This document shows, piece after piece, positions 45,693 to 57,584 of a stretch of 64,000 nucleotides of DNA. The position numbers and the translations under genes are program-made. Below the pieces are notes generated by a model. It searched no databases. It was not told where the DNA came from and worked only from the letters and a program-made list of their open reading frames with translations. The DNA is taken from positions 3,038,001-3,102,000 of the forward strand of contig NC_079232.1 of the NCBI RefSeq assembly GCF_028502605.1. The letters run 5' to 3'. The first letter of the stretch is position 1. Each line of letters opens with the position of its first letter. This DNA is from Trichoderma breve. Lineage: Eukaryota > Ascomycota > Sordariomycetes > Hypocreales > Hypocreaceae.

Positions 45693-46454
45693 ATGGGTGG
45701 CAAACAGAGCAAGATCACCGACCAGGACAAGTACGAACCCCGACTCCGCCCGTCATGGCCGTTATCGCTGCCGCCAGACCGTTTAACTGACAAGAGAGAA
45801 CTCCAGGGCGATTCTGGACATGAAGATCCAGCGCGACAGGCTACACCAGTACCAGCGCCGCATCACCGTCCTCACGGATAAGGAAACGGACATTGCCAAG
45901 CAGATGCTCGCCAAGGGCGACAAGAAGCGGGCGCTGCTGGCGCTGCGGCGCAAGAAGTATCAGGAGTCGCTGCTGACCAAGACGGATGCGCAGCTGGAGC
46001 AGCTGGAGAGGCTGACGGCCAGCGTCGAGTTTGCGCAGATACAAAAGGACGTCGTGTTTGGCTTGCAGCAGGGCACAAAAGTGCTGTCTGAGATCCACGC
46101 TGAGATGGGCGGCATTGAGCACGTGGAGAAGTTGATGGGGGAGACTGCGGATGCGATTGCATACCAAAATGTATTTATTTGCCTTGTCTTCTTTTGCGCA
46201 TCTGATCTTCTTCTTCTTTTCTTTATGCTGACTGACTATCACAGGAAATCAGCGAAATGCTCGGTTCGCGCATCACCGCCGCAGACGAGGAAGAGGTCGA
46301 CGAAGAACTCGCTGCGCTGGAGGCGGAAATGTCCGGCGTTAACCAGAAACTCCCCACGGTACCGAGCGCTCAGCTTCCCGTTTCGGAACGACCGGCGGAA
46401 CAAGAGGAAGCGCAAGAGAACCGGCCAGAGAGACAAGCGATGCTGGCTGCCTGA
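45693..46454 (+). CDS. vps20: ESCRT-III subunit Vps20 (CHMP6)
   Basis: Nucleates ESCRT-III on endosomes below ESCRT-II, for sorting cargo into multivesicular bodies. Three exons, 45693-45730, 45807-46170 and 46245-46454, give 203 residues, the usual length. The protein begins MGGKQSKIT, a strong N-myristoylation signal (Gly2, Ser6). Then come the basic helices of the SNF7 fold (ILDMKIQRDRLHQYQRRITV, KRALLALRRKKYQESLL), the acidic helices (DEEEVDEELAALEAEMSGVN), and a Pro-rich tail. Donors are GTACGA and GTATTT; acceptors are CTCCAG and CACAG, restoring DKAILDMK and YQNEISEMLG. Confidence 0.95.
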
Positions 46455-46732
46455 TTGATTGATTGAATGATTGACTGAATGAATGACTGTTTGGTATGGG
46501 AGTATTGGCATGTTGGGGTTCCGGATGATTATTAGACATCTATTTCTTTCGTTTTTGATTGGGTTATGTGCTTGAGTATAGATGGCAGCAACACCATGGC
46601 GAGCACGGGATGGCGTTTTTGTATCTTTCTTTGCTTTTAACTTCTTCTACACCTATACAAGATTTCCATTATTTATCATACTTGATTCTCATTTTGGCCA
46701 TGTTAGATCCATTCGCCGGAGGGCTTTTTACA

Positions 46733-47862
46733 TTAGCTGCCGTATTTGGATGTCAGTTTCTTCATAATTGACATGGCTCCTCCACGATATCCCGTCCCAA
46801 AAATTGAGTAATGGTTTAAATGGTGATATCTGTGAAAACGATTAGCTCTGCTCACTTCCATCTTGACATACCCATATACACTCATAAATCAACTGCATTT
46901 TAGTACTCACAATTCATAGAGGATGACGCGATCATCCCACTCCTCCTTTGGCTCTGCTTTGGGCACGAGCTTCTCATACTCGCTCCAAAAAGAACCCCCA
47001 TAGCCGCCAAACATCCTCATGATGCCCAGCTCGTATTCCGAATGGCCATACACGCAAGAAGGATCGAAAACAACCTCTTCGCGCCCGCCCTTTCCGGCAA
47101 TCTGGCCCGCCGAATGATTCCCGCTCCAGAGATCGCCGTGAATAACAACGGGTGTGATGGCGATGCGGTCATCCCCGATAAGCCGCGGGACGACGCTGCT
47201 GGCAATCTTCTCGACCATGTCGGCCGCCTGGTCGTCTGGTCCGTGATTCTCGATGATGCGTCTCATGATGAAGCGCAGTCTATTCTCGGCGTAGAAGTCG
47301 GCCCAAGAGGCGCGCCACGAATTGTCCTGCTCCGTATCGCCGCAGCACGTCGGCACGGGGAAGCCGAACATAGCTCTGTCGAAGCCCTCCGGAATGGGCG
47401 CGGGGGTTGTATGCAGCTTGGCTAGCTTTGCGGCGAAGGAGATGCCGGAGCCTTTTGACACGGAGTAGCCAAGGTTGAGGAAGTCCGTGGCAAGAAAATA
47501 CTTGTTGGAGTTTTGCATGGGGCCGTGGCAGTATGATTTGGGGCAGAAGTTGGGGACGGCGTCGTGGATTGCGTTGAGAGAGGCGTGTTCGCCTGTAAGT
47601 GAGAGAACGAGGGGATGTTAGCTTTGAGAGATGGGAAAAGACGGAAAGGGGAGAGGATGAATGAGAGGGTTGGACCTTGGAACATTATTTTTGCTCCCTC
47701 GCCGGAGGCTGTCTTGACGAAGTAGTCAAATGGCTGGCCATCTTTTGTGGTGGAGAGTTTGAAGGTTGATGAGAAGCCTGATCCTCCGACGGATGAGATT
47801 GTGGTGTTGTCTTTGTCTAGGTCTAAGGCCGCGAGGATGGCAGGGTCAATTGTCGGGGACAT
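46733..47862 (-). CDS. Fructosamine/ketosamine-3-kinase
   Basis: Protein-repair kinase that phosphorylates sugar adducts on lysines so they decompose. Three exons, 47862-47676, 47592-46911 and 46829-46733, give 321 residues. Visible motifs are GGSGFSSTFKL (nucleotide loop), FVKTASGEGAKIMFQGEHAS (Lys and Glu of the kinase N-lobe), CHGPMQNSNKYFLATDFL, the catalytic loop VIHGDLWSGN near residue 212-221, and VFDPSCVYGHSEYELGIM. The last exon was found by extending past a GTGAGT donor; it supplies YHHLNHYSIFGTGYRGGAM, a family signature, so the protein does not end at 46907. The first donor GTCCAA is unusual. It converges with vps20, 278 bp away. Confidence 0.92.
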
Positions 47863-48522
47863 GGTTAATGCGATATGTTTGAAATCGGCGATTATAAACT
47901 TAATATATTAGTTCTATAGGTGACCTGCGATGTGTTTGATGTTGTATTATTGAGATGAGATGTTTTGTAATATGTGAATATGTACACTGGATGAGTATGT
48001 GAGTGACGTCAAGATGCTGCATGAATGGCCCCATGAAAATCACACCCAACACAGGCAAACTGTCACAATGAGAGCATCAAGTCATCTTCGATGTAAAATA
48101 AGGTATTGATTTTAATAAAAATAAACATAAACATATGAAAGGCTCTAAATTCCATCAAGGGGGGTATTTCAACAAAAATTCCATCGCTAAGACCCAATAT
48201 CCGCTCGTATTATGTATCCTCCCTCCTTTGCCAAAATCCCTTTCCCCTTCCTTATTGTGTGTGTCTGTGTGTGTGTGTGTATTTTGTCCGGCCTGGCCGC
48301 TCCAAGTGGGGCCGGACGCCGAACCCGAACTGATCGGGAGAAGCGCCGTTGGTGCATTTTTCGCGCCCGTTTTATATTGTATTCGCTCGCTAGGTAGAGA
48401 GAGAATGAAACAAAGAAAATGTTGAGACCGAAAGTGTGTAGACCCTATAGTATCCAAAGGATCTTTAAAAGACGTATTCGCTTTTTGTGATTCGAATGAT
48501 ATCGGTGAGTGAGTGTTGTCGT
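47863..48522. other. Intergenic with TG microsatellite
   Basis: Promoter of the ketosamine kinase and 3' flank of the small gene at 48523. AT-rich in the left half (48090-48140). The TG tract at 48256 is the only distinct feature. Confidence 0.4.
48256..48280. repeat. (TG)n microsatellite
   Basis: TG repeat with one internal C interruption (TGTGTGTGTCTGTGTGTGTG and onward). Likely polymorphic. Confidence 0.9.
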
Positions 48523-48762
48523 TTACTGCTTCTCGGCCTTCTCAACGTGAAAAGACGAAGACGAGCTGGTGCGGCCTCGGGGGCTGACGGGCCTCGACTG
48601 AGCAGGGGTGTTCGTCTCGGAGCAGTTGGACGACTCGGGGTAGTCGAGCTCACAGGCGGGCTTGTTGTAGCAGTAGTGGCAGGGGCAGGCGACGACCTTG
48701 TTGATGGGAGGTCGGGGGGTGCAGTGGCGGGCCCACCAGCTTTGTCCTTGAGAAGAAGGCAT
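48523..48762 (-). CDS. Small Cys-containing protein, hypothetical
   Basis: Single exon, 79 residues. The ATG has a good context (AATCACTATGCC) after a CA/CT-rich leader typical of expressed fungal genes. The N-terminal half holds five closely spaced cysteines (HCTPRP, then ACPCHYCYNKPACELDY) and one more in SSNC, which could bind a metal. The C-terminal half is Ser/Pro-rich with a charged end (FHVEKAEKQ). No signal peptide or membrane helix is seen. I do not recognise it. Coding status rests on codon quality, leader, and cysteine spacing, so it is moderate. Confidence 0.5.
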   Translation of the reverse strand: MPSSQGQSWWARHCTPRPPINKVVACPCHYCYNKPACELDYPESSNCSETNTPAQSRPVSPRGRTSSSSSFHVEKAEKQ

Positions 48763-50848
48763 AGTGATTGTGAAGTTGTGGAGTGAGTTTGTTGATGAGA
48801 AAAAGAGTTGAGTGAAACCGGGTTAGGGTTTGTGAGTGTTGACAAAGTTGTTGTGTTTTGTTGTGTAAGAGCTCGATGCTTTCAGTGGAGAGCTGTGTAA
48901 TAGACAGTTGAGTCAAGTCAAGTCAAGATCGAGTTTCTTCTCAAGGAGTTTGTAAAAGATGGAGAAGCTTGTTTGTGAGTGTGGATAGCAAAACATCAAA
49001 AGCAACGGGGAGGACCCAGATGAGTTTATATACAACTTATCCTCGCCCCCCATCAAGGGTGACTCCGATATCAAGAATTTCATTTCGCCATAATTGGAAA
49101 AAAATAGAAAATACCCACTAGCTGATGCACAAAAGATGACTGGACGCCACATACCCGAACACTGCCGAGAGACACACACACCTCCCCTGTAATCTGCAAC
49201 TATACCAGAAACGTGTAGATTACGGTCTCGGCGCTCGGTCGGTATTTCGCAATTGGCCTCTTTTTTCTCCGATGCTGCAAAGACGCCTTGGCTTATCAGG
49301 GTCGGGTGGACCAAAAACACGCGCCGTCTGAACATGAAAATGGATCACATTACTATTACTCTAGTACTATCATAGGAAAAAGACAACTTCCAAAACAGAA
49401 GGACCTAGATAGTGAGGATGACCAAATTTGGGCCGCGTTCGTGCGAAGCTCAAAGTCCTCTCTCAATCAATCAACCTTCTCAACTTCATTCAGGCTGGTT
49501 GCTGCGTGATCCACTGCGGCAACTAATCCTAACAGAGCCAATGCTGCCTCAATAGGCCCTGTGTCGATCTGCCCGGTTACAAGTAAAAGTCAGTGACTAA
49601 GCCCTGCAAAACTTACAAATTGCGCTGCTGCTATGAAGTAATAGTGCATGAGCTGCATAAGCTATTCCGCCTGGTTCATTCCAAATCAATCAAGCAAGAC
49701 GCGGCAAAATCCGTGAAAGTTGCATCAATTTCCAGAAAGCAACAGAAAACTCAAGAAAATCAAGGAAAACACAAACCCAACTGCCGCCCGTGTGCAGGAT
49801 ACGAGTATTCCTCTCAGGCACCAAAAATCTCCATCTTCGGCATTGTGTTCCCACTGCAGGCCACACCCCTGCTCTAAAAAAAAAATCGCAGACGTGTGCC
49901 GTGTTGCCATTCATCCGAACCAGCAAACATCGAGCAATAACCGAACGACTTCCGAACCACCGCCCTCAAAAATCAAAATTGCGGCCCGCCTTCAGCTCCA
50001 GCTCCCAAGCTTCCCAACATGGTGGCGGCTATGCATGAATAAGGTACCTAGTTTCATAGTTAAAACGATACGAGTACGCGTGTAACAAGTAGAAGACTCC
50101 TCTCATGAGTCCACAATCACCCGATTTCTTTGCCTCTCTGGTCGATAAATCGATGCACTTCCCTCCCGTCATCTTCCGTAGACATGGGCACTTATAATGG
50201 ACGGGATGCCTGCCCTGAAAAGACCAGACCAGACCCAGCACAGACAAAAAATGACCCTTCTCACGCAAATCTTGCTTCTTGTTATCGTCGTGAAACTCCA
50301 CTACCTTTAGGTGCTGACATGGCGACTCCTTCTCCTGACTCTCGCTCGGGATCCGAATAACCCTCCCCTAATCGAATCAGATCATCCTCGTCCAATCTTT
50401 ATCTCATCTGTCCGGAAGTCATCCCCAACAAACAAAACACACGCGAACCCGCACAATGCTTGCGCCATAGTCATGGTGAAGTGTGGCAGAATTAAATAAG
50501 GCTTTGATTTTTTTTCTCTTTACCTCCCCCTGGTTTCTCACCTACAACGTAAAAAAGATACGTCGATACATGCTATGAACAAGCAAGAGCAACAAAATGC
50601 CTTGACCGCCGCATCATTCCCGAGCCCCTGCTCATTGGTTGATTTGCTCCCCTGCCACCCAAAAACAGATATTACAAGGAATCCATGCCATCCAGTCTTA
50701 CGACTCTGTTGTTACCGTCTAGATACCCAGGGTGAACTCAACACCAACGTCAATGTCGCGGGCTATATGTTTTAAAAAAGGTTTATATCGTCAGCAGGTG
50801 ATTCTTCTCTTTCTTCTTCTTTTTTTATATATTCTTTTTCCTTTTCTT
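48763..50848. other. Intergenic, 2.1 kb
   Basis: Upstream region of the small gene and 3' flank of succinyl-CoA ligase. Frames are short and lack protein character. Bases 50762-50848 are T-rich and probably lie in the ligase 3' untranslated region. Confidence 0.4.
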
Positions 50849-52419
50849 TTATTGTTCGTCATAGAGTTGGGTCGAAAACTTACCCAGCTTGACAACCTTG
50901 GACAGCTGCACAGCCTTCTCGGCGGCGCTCTGCAGGTCATCAATAGAAAAGATCTTCAGACCAGACTCGTTGATGATCTGGTGGGCAAGCTCGACGTTGG
51001 TACCCTGCAGACGGGCAATGATGGGGATCTTGAGGTTGAGGGCCTCAACGGTGCGGATCAGACCAGTGGCGATGGCGTCACAGCGGACGATACCACCAAA
51101 GATGTTGACGAAGATGGCGCTGACCTTGGGGTCGCTGGTGATGAGCTCAAAGGCCTCTCGGATGGCGGCGGGAGTGGCACCACCACCGACGTCGAGGAAG
51201 TTGGCGGGCTGGCCGCCGTTGAGCTTGATGATGTCCATGGTGGCCATGGCAAGACCGGCACCGTTGACGAGGCAGCCAATGTCACCGTCCAGCTTGATGA
51301 AGTTGAGGTTGGACTGAGCGGCACGGACCTCATCGGGGTCCTCCTGGGTGGTGTCGCGCCACTCGAAAACCTCCTGCTGGCGGTAGTCGGCGTTGTCATC
51401 GAAGCCAAACTTGGCGTCCATGCAGAGGACCTGGTGGTCGGAGGTCTCGGACAGGGGGTTGATCTCGATCTGGGTGGCGTCACGCTCGAGGAAGATCTTG
51501 TAGAGCTTCTGGATGGTGTCCTTGGCGTCCTCGACGCACTGCTCGCTGAAGCCCAGGCCGGTGGCGATGCCGCGAGCAATCTCGTCGGTAACGCCGGTGT
51601 TGATGTCGATGTAGGTCGTAGTGATGGCATCGGGCTGCTCCTTGGCAACGGTCTCAATGTCGACACCTCCCTGGGACGATGAGACGATGACGGGGGTCTG
51701 GGAAGCACGGTCCATCAGGATAGCCAGGTAGAACTCGCGGCGGGCAAACTTGCGCTCGCAAATGTAGACGGCATTGCACAGACGGCCACCGGCGCCCGTC
51801 TGCTTGGTGATGAGCTTGTGGCCAATCATCTGCTGGGCAAACATCTCGGCCTCGTGGGGGGAGTAGATGACACGGACACCGCCCTTGAGGCCGTTGTCGA
51901 AAGTTCCCTTTCCTCGTCCACCGGCGAGGACCTGAGCCTTGATAACCAGGTCGCCGGTACCAATCTCCTTGGCCACAGACTTGGCCTCGGCGGCCGTCTT
52001 GGCCACGGCGCCCTTGGGAACGCCAACGCCATACTATTGTTGTAGAAAAAACAGAGTGCCGTGTCAGCCGGATGCTGCCGCGGGAGATGCCCCCGATATG
52101 GAGGGGGAGTATTATATTAGAATGAGGTGATTTGATTTACCTTTCTCAGGAGGTCGGCGGACAGGTACTCGTGGATGCTGAGGGCTCGTCGCTGCTGAGC
52201 GATGCCGGGCAGTCGGACAGAGGGGGTGGCGTTGCGCTGCGAAGGGAGAGCAGAAGCTCAAGCGTTAGAAGCTGCTGTCAAGATGCAACCCCAAGGAGGG
52301 GCGGGTTTTTTTATATCGGCCAAGGGGGGGTAAAAAGAGAGCAACTTTTGCGACGTTTTGCGTACCTTTGCGGCACTGAGCGCCGACGCCGCCGCGCGGC
52401 TACGGCCAATGTTGAACAT
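50849..52419 (-). CDS. lsc2: Succinyl-CoA ligase (ADP-forming) beta subunit, mitochondrial
   Basis: TCA-cycle enzyme making ATP from succinyl-CoA with the alpha subunit in the mitochondrial matrix. Three exons, 52419-52366, 52236-52141 and 52033-50849, give 444 residues. The first exon begins MFNIGRSRAAASALSAAK, a presequence; mature protein probably starts near the SIHEYLSADLLRKYGVGVPK segment. The ATP-grasp region has VIKAQVLAGGRGKGTFDNGL; EINPLSET supplies metal-binding residues; and the CoA-ligase domain contains GGGATPAAIREAFEL and VNIFGGIVRCDAIATGLI. Donors are GTACGC and GTAAAT. A CCAATTGG palindrome lies 346 bp upstream. Highly biased codons fit strong expression. Confidence 0.97.
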
Positions 52420-54236
52420 TGCGATGAAGGGGCTGGCGGCTGCCAAATTGAGTGGAGAGAGACGGTGAGGAGGGAGATGGAGGGAGTTCGTGATGAGTTG
52501 TGGTTTTTTTTTTTTTTGGCGGTTTGATATGCTCAAAGACGCACAGCTCTCAATGCGGAAACCGATTTCCTGGCTTGTTCGGCCTAAGCTGTGACGGAGG
52601 TACCCGAGTTTCGCCGACTGGTGCGGAAAATCGTTGCGCCGGGGCGAGACAGCTGCCGAAGAGCCCTGTCAAGCGCTGTCAGGTGTCAGCAATGTATCGG
52701 AGTACCTTGGCAAAGTATGTGCAGACGCGGTGGCAATTGAGTACCAGTACCTGTTCGTCTTGAGCCAATTGGCGGTGCGTGGGGGGGCCATGCGTGAGGC
52801 TTTTGATCTTTTGACTGCCGCATCATGTGGCTGTTCCGCCGCCCTCCGAGCCGAATTGAGGCGCAACTTTGTATCATAGCCAGGATCCGGGACGCTGTTT
52901 TGCAGCTTGTTTTGCACTCAATGCTTCTACTTAGTGCCTGATCCACTGAATGGCCGCTCCGGAAGACTTGTACTCTTTGCGAATCATTTGGGAGTTGGGG
53001 CTTTGTATAACTTATATCGACTGCCCAGCAAGTGACGGGCCTCTTTCTGCTCATCTATTAGCATCACATCTCTCACCTATCTCTTCGCCTCGTGCATTGA
53101 TCCATCCAATCCATGCAAGGCTTCAAGATCTCATGCACGGACGCCCATCACACACATACCGGCATCGCATCGCATCGCAGCTAACATCCAACCCTTCTAC
53201 TTAATCTATACACCCACCGCTGCCCATGCATCCAACTTCTATTCCAAGCCACAGTTCAAAGCCTCCCAACATCAATCCTTACTTGAACAATTTCCCAACA
53301 CCAATAACTAAATACTACTACACACTCCGGATTTAATTTATATGCACTGCAGGTAATCAATAAACATTCCCAATCTAGATCCAATACTTCCCCCCAGCCA
53401 CCCTCCCTTACACTGTGCTCGTAAGCCAGCCATTCGCAGTCGAGCCTCAACCAAATGGCTTGCAGCTACTAGTCTAGTTCAACCTCCAATTCGGGCAATT
53501 TCGCCCAGCCCAGCTAATAAAGTCCGCCCTCTCTCCTTTTTTTATGTACCTTCTTTCTTTTCCCCTGCTCCCAGCTGGGTCTCGTTTGTCGTATTTCCCC
53601 GTATCATCGCTCGCCATTTGCTACAAGGGTCGTGATTCCTGCATTTGCTGCTAGTTTCTTTCTGTTCTTTTCAGCGCGCCACCGTGTTAAAATGGCTGCC
53701 TTTTTGGATCGATGCGGCCCGGCTCGCTCTGTGACCTATCGCGTCAAAGTCTGTAGATTTTTCACTAAACAAGGTTGACGGATGTAGATCTAGAATATTA
53801 TGCTCGGGTTACAAGTAGAATGCGGTTTCTCGTGGGACTTAAGAATAAGAAGCAGCCAAGCCCGCTTCCGTTGGGAGTAGCGGCGGCTCTCACCTGTTAG
53901 CCGCGAGTCTCGATTCCGTTCTTGTTGCTTTTGTGCTCTTTGTTTGCTTGCTTTGCTTCAAGCTGGCATGTGGCTGTTGCTTGCCGCCCTCTACGGCATT
54001 TGACATTAAGATCCTTCCCATCCAACGGCATTAAAACTGCTGGGATAAAAAGCAAGAGGCCGTCACTTTCCACGTCACAGCTGTCGCCTCATTGGCCATA
54101 GCTCGTCGAACCTGCCCTTTGAATCCTGCGCTGGGGTCAAGTTCGCGGCTTCCTGCATATAGGCCCAGTATCCTGGTGTAATTCCGCCTTTCTTTCTGTC
54201 TGCTGTACCCTCGTCGCCCCAGTTACACGCTCCGCC
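52420..54236. promoter_or_regulatory. Divergent intergenic, lsc2 / P450
   Basis: 1.8 kb between divergent genes. It holds CCAATTGG at 52765 near lsc2 and an ATTGG at 54091 near the P450. The frame at 52950-53204 is not credible. No RNA gene is visible. Confidence 0.4.
52765..52772. promoter_or_regulatory. CCAATTGG palindromic CCAAT box
   Basis: Overlapping CCAAT and ATTGG, 346 bp upstream of the lsc2 start. A possible HAP/CBC site for a TCA-cycle gene. Confidence 0.35.
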
Positions 54237-56059
54237 ATGTTACTCTCAAGTCTACAGTCCGCGAGTTTCACCATGGTGGCCAGCTTCGGGCTTGCCTTTG
54301 TAACGATTCTCACTGTGCTTGTGTGGCTCCGGCATCTTGCTTCAGATATCAGAATCAGGAAACTCGGCGGTGTGAGGGCACCAATCCTGGCGGGGAATTT
54401 GTTGTCAGGTAATTAATTGGCTTCCCTAACAATATTTGTTTGCTCTCTCCTGATCATCAGCACAGCTTCCAAGTTATACTACGAGATTGGCAGGAATCAA
54501 TACAATAACAACCTTGTCGCTTGGTGTACGGCGCAGCTGGACAACCTGCCACCCGGAAAGAGAACATTTGCCGAGTTCAGCTTGACGGGATCCAAGAGGG
54601 TCCTCATCACAAGAGATCCGGAGCAGATCAAGGCGATCTTAGCCACCAATATCTCCAGCTTTGGCCATGGGCCCATGTGGCACAAGCTATGGCGGCCCTT
54701 TCTAGGAGACGGCATCTTTGCTGTAGACGGACAGCTTTGGCACGACAGCCGCGCCATGATCAAGCCCATGTTTGTCAGGGACAGGCTGCGCAATCTTGCC
54801 ATCTTTGATACCTGCACCGACAAGCTGCTGTCAAAAATTCCCTCTGCGGGAGTCACTGTCGACCTCAAGGACCTCTTCTACCGGTGGTCGATGGACACGA
54901 CGACGGAATTTCTGCTTGGAGAAAATGTCAACAGCTTGGATTTGTAAGACTTGTTGATTTCTTAATTGATGTGTAAAGTAGAACGCTAATATCAGCTTCC
55001 CTAGTCCCGACAATGATGTCTTGAACGCCATGCATGTTGCACAGCGGATTCAAATGTTCATCTTTGTCCTCAAGTGAGTATATCCATCAGTCTTGCGCCA
55101 GAGATGATTTGAACTAGGTGCTAAAAAGCTGCTTCCAGCCCTATCGCGCCGTTGATCCCAAAAGGTGACTATCACCGAGCCATTAGGAAGTTAGAAGAGT
55201 TTATCGAGCCGGCCATTGCTCGAACCCTAGCCATTCCTCAAGTTCGACTTGAAGAGCTCTCCAAACTGGACATGGAATTCTCATTTTTGCACAGCATCGC
55301 ACGCTACACCAGGGATCCCAAAGTCATACGAGATCAGATCATGTCCGTACTCCTTGCCGGAAGAGACACCACGGCGGCAACTATGTCGTGGGTAATGTAC
55401 GAGTTGTCCAACTATCCCAAGCTCTGGGCTAGGTTGCGCAGAGAGGTCTTAAACGAACTAGGGAGCCACGGAACGCCAACGTACGAGGCACTCAAAGATC
55501 TGACATATGTCAAAAACATCCTCAACGAGACCCTTCGGCTTCATCCGGCAGCTCCTCTCAACATGCGTTCAGTACTAGAGACGACAACCATCCCGGGCCG
55601 ACCAGGCGAGCCGGGCATTGTGCTGCTCAAAGGAGACAGCGTAACGATCAACACTCTTGGGATGCACATGTACGCAGACTTGTACCCTCCTGTGTCTAAT
55701 ACGTTTGCAGACCCCAGGATATTCAGCCCCGAGAGATGGGAGCACTGGACGCCCAAGCCCTGGACGTATGCTCCGTTTTCTGGTGGACCAAGGATATGCG
55801 CCGGGCAGAACTTTGCTCTGACGGAAATGGCGTTTTGCTGTAAGCTGCGTCTCCCTCTTGTGTGTGTGCATCAACTGACTGTTTATTTGTTCTAGTGGTC
55901 CGCCTGGCTCAGCGATTCGAGAGCATCGAGTACCGCGGTGATTGGGCGGCTCAGAGGCTGCGAGCAGACATCATCGGCACACCAGCATTGGGGGTTCACG
56001 TGGCCTTGTATGAGCCCGGTGAGAAGCCAGATTTACGATTCAAACGTTATACCAATTAG
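54237..56059 (+). CDS. Cytochrome P450, CYP52-like
   Basis: Haem-thiolate monooxygenase; CYP52-type enzymes omega-hydroxylate alkanes and fatty acids in the ER membrane. Five exons, 54237-54408, 54466-54943, 55005-55073, 55139-55839 and 55896-56059, give 527 residues. One N-terminal membrane helix is present (MVASFGLAFVTILTVLVWL). Hallmarks are the I-helix AGRDTTAATMSW near 314, the K-helix ETLRLHPAAPLNMR near 370, PERWEHW, and the haem loop FSGGPRICAGQNFALTE with the Cys near 460. The last is typical of the CYP52/CYP539 group. The third exon has two possible acceptors nine bases apart, both in frame. Substrate is not determined by sequence alone. It converges with the alkyltransferase, 147 bp away. 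Confidence 0.93.
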
Positions 56060-56206
56060 AAGGTTTTATTATGCCACATACAGCTGCAGTTTATATATTC
56101 TATACCATACCCATATATTAGTTACGCCATGAAGAGCAATACAAACCAACAAATACCATATAACGCCTTTGCCAGTGCCATGCGCCCATGCATACATGTA
56201 CATATA

Positions 56207-56701
56207 TTACTCAAACCCAGACCACACCGTCCCCAGCACCCTCCCCTTATCGTCGAGCCTAACTCCTTCGCCTCTCAACAGGCTCTTCTTCTCCGTAATC
56301 GTAATCCCTTCCCCGTCCTTGGGCCAGCTGCCCTTGAACCCGCCCAGCGTCCCTCCCGTCGCCACCACGCGATGGCACGGCACTTCCGGCGCGAACGGGT
56401 TCCTCCGCAGCGCATTGCCCACGGCTCGCGGCGACGTGCCCAGGTGCGCCGACAGCAAGCCGTATGTGGTCACCCGGCCGCGCGGGATCTGGCAGAGGGC
56501 TGTCCAGACGCGCTTCTCGAAGGGGGTGCGTTGACTTTGGGCGATGCGGAGGAGCTGGGGCTGCATTTCTGCTGGGACGTGGATGGTGGTGGATGTGCTC
56601 TTCTGGGGTTGCTTTGTGGTTTTTCGGACTTTGGAGATTGAGGATTTCATTGTTGTTGTGGTTTTGCTTGGTTTATTGAGTTTTTGGATGGTTGGTGCCA
56701 T
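56207..56701 (-). CDS. mgt1: O6-alkylguanine-DNA alkyltransferase
   Basis: Suicidal repair protein that moves alkyl groups from O6-alkylguanine to its own cysteine. Single exon, 164 residues. The active site PCHRVV is intact (Cys109-His110-Arg111), preceded by the helix-turn-helix and arginine finger in YGLLSAHLGTSPRAVGNALR, and followed by GGTLGGFKGS. The N-terminal 40 residues are Lys/Thr-rich and may be a nuclear signal. It lacks the N-terminal RNase-H-like domain of longer homologues, like yeast Mgt1-sized proteins. Because the catalytic Cys is present, it is not an alkyltransferase-like (Atl) protein. Confidence 0.93.
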   Translation of the reverse strand: MAPTIQKLNKPSKTTTTMKSSISKVRKTTKQPQKSTSTTIHVPAEMQPQLLRIAQSQRTPFEKRVWTALCQIPRGRVTTYGLLSAHLGTSPRAVGNALRRNPFAPEVPCHRVVATGGTLGGFKGSWPKDGEGITITEKKSLLRGEGVRLDDKGRVLGTVWSGFE

Positions 56702-57584
56702 GGGGGATGTGGTGATGGCTTGAGTTGTGTGTGTGAAGTACGGTAGTGATGAACGATGATGAGTGTCTGTAAGTCGTGTGTGGTTGTGCGTGTAAGTGCT
56801 GTGATTTGAGTGTCTTGGTGTAGTAGAAATGGTATTTTGTTTGTTTTAATGTTTTATTCTTCTAGTATCGATGAATGATGTTTCGAAATGAAATGAATCC
56901 GAGTCAGGATGGTTCTCAAGGGAATTTATATACGTCCACGGGCGAATTCGGTCTTTCTAATTAACTGTTGTCGCAACACGCAGTAGTTTGTTGGCGTCGC
57001 GATATTGAAAGCAACACTGGACGCCAGGTCACGTGGCGTTGCTTAGGAACTGCGATGACATCAGCGGGTGAAGGGCGCGCTCCATACATGAGTGGAATCA
57101 AAATTGCGTTGCGATAAATATGGCATAGAGGTTTTCAAAATGGAATTTTTATAATTGAGTTTAATTCTGAATTATAAATTCACAGGGAATCTATGCAGTA
57201 AAAAGCCTAATCTACGTCCATGAGCTTAATAACAAAAGCATTATATATTTCATGTCCATCACGACGAGGCCGACAATTAATTATTCAGAGTAGTAAATTT
57301 AACATTCATACGATCAATGGCCACATGTGCCTCTAACCTAACGCCGGTATCATGCCCCTATAGTGCTATTGCCTCTTTGCTCCGTGTTCGTAACTTGCTT
57401 GTATCGGCACCATTATAATCAAACCCTTTCGTGGATTGCTGAGGCAAATCTAATTCAGAGACTTGCCTCGCCCTAATATTCTTTCTCTCTAGTCGTCATC
57501 GTACAATATCTTCGTACATCGGCCTTGGTAGTATTCTCATGAGCCGTGGCCTTTGTCCTGTTCCTCTGTGGCTTCACCAGCGCC
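56702..57584. other. Intergenic, alkyltransferase promoter and isa1 3' flank
   Basis: 883 bp between two minus-strand genes. AT-rich from 57130 to 57310. No coding or RNA feature seen. Confidence 0.4.

Noticed and set aside
46907..46910. C-terminus of the ketosamine kinase at 46907
   Set aside because: A GTGAGT donor there leads to an exon encoding YHHLNHYSIF and the family-typical end.
48835..48850. AACCCTAAC-like telomere word on the minus strand
   Set aside because: One copy only, inside a 5' leader; no array.
50732..51682. Long plus-strand frame of 316 codons
   Set aside because: Exact complement of the succinyl-CoA ligase coding exon; low-complexity Gly/Val/Asp/Leu translation.
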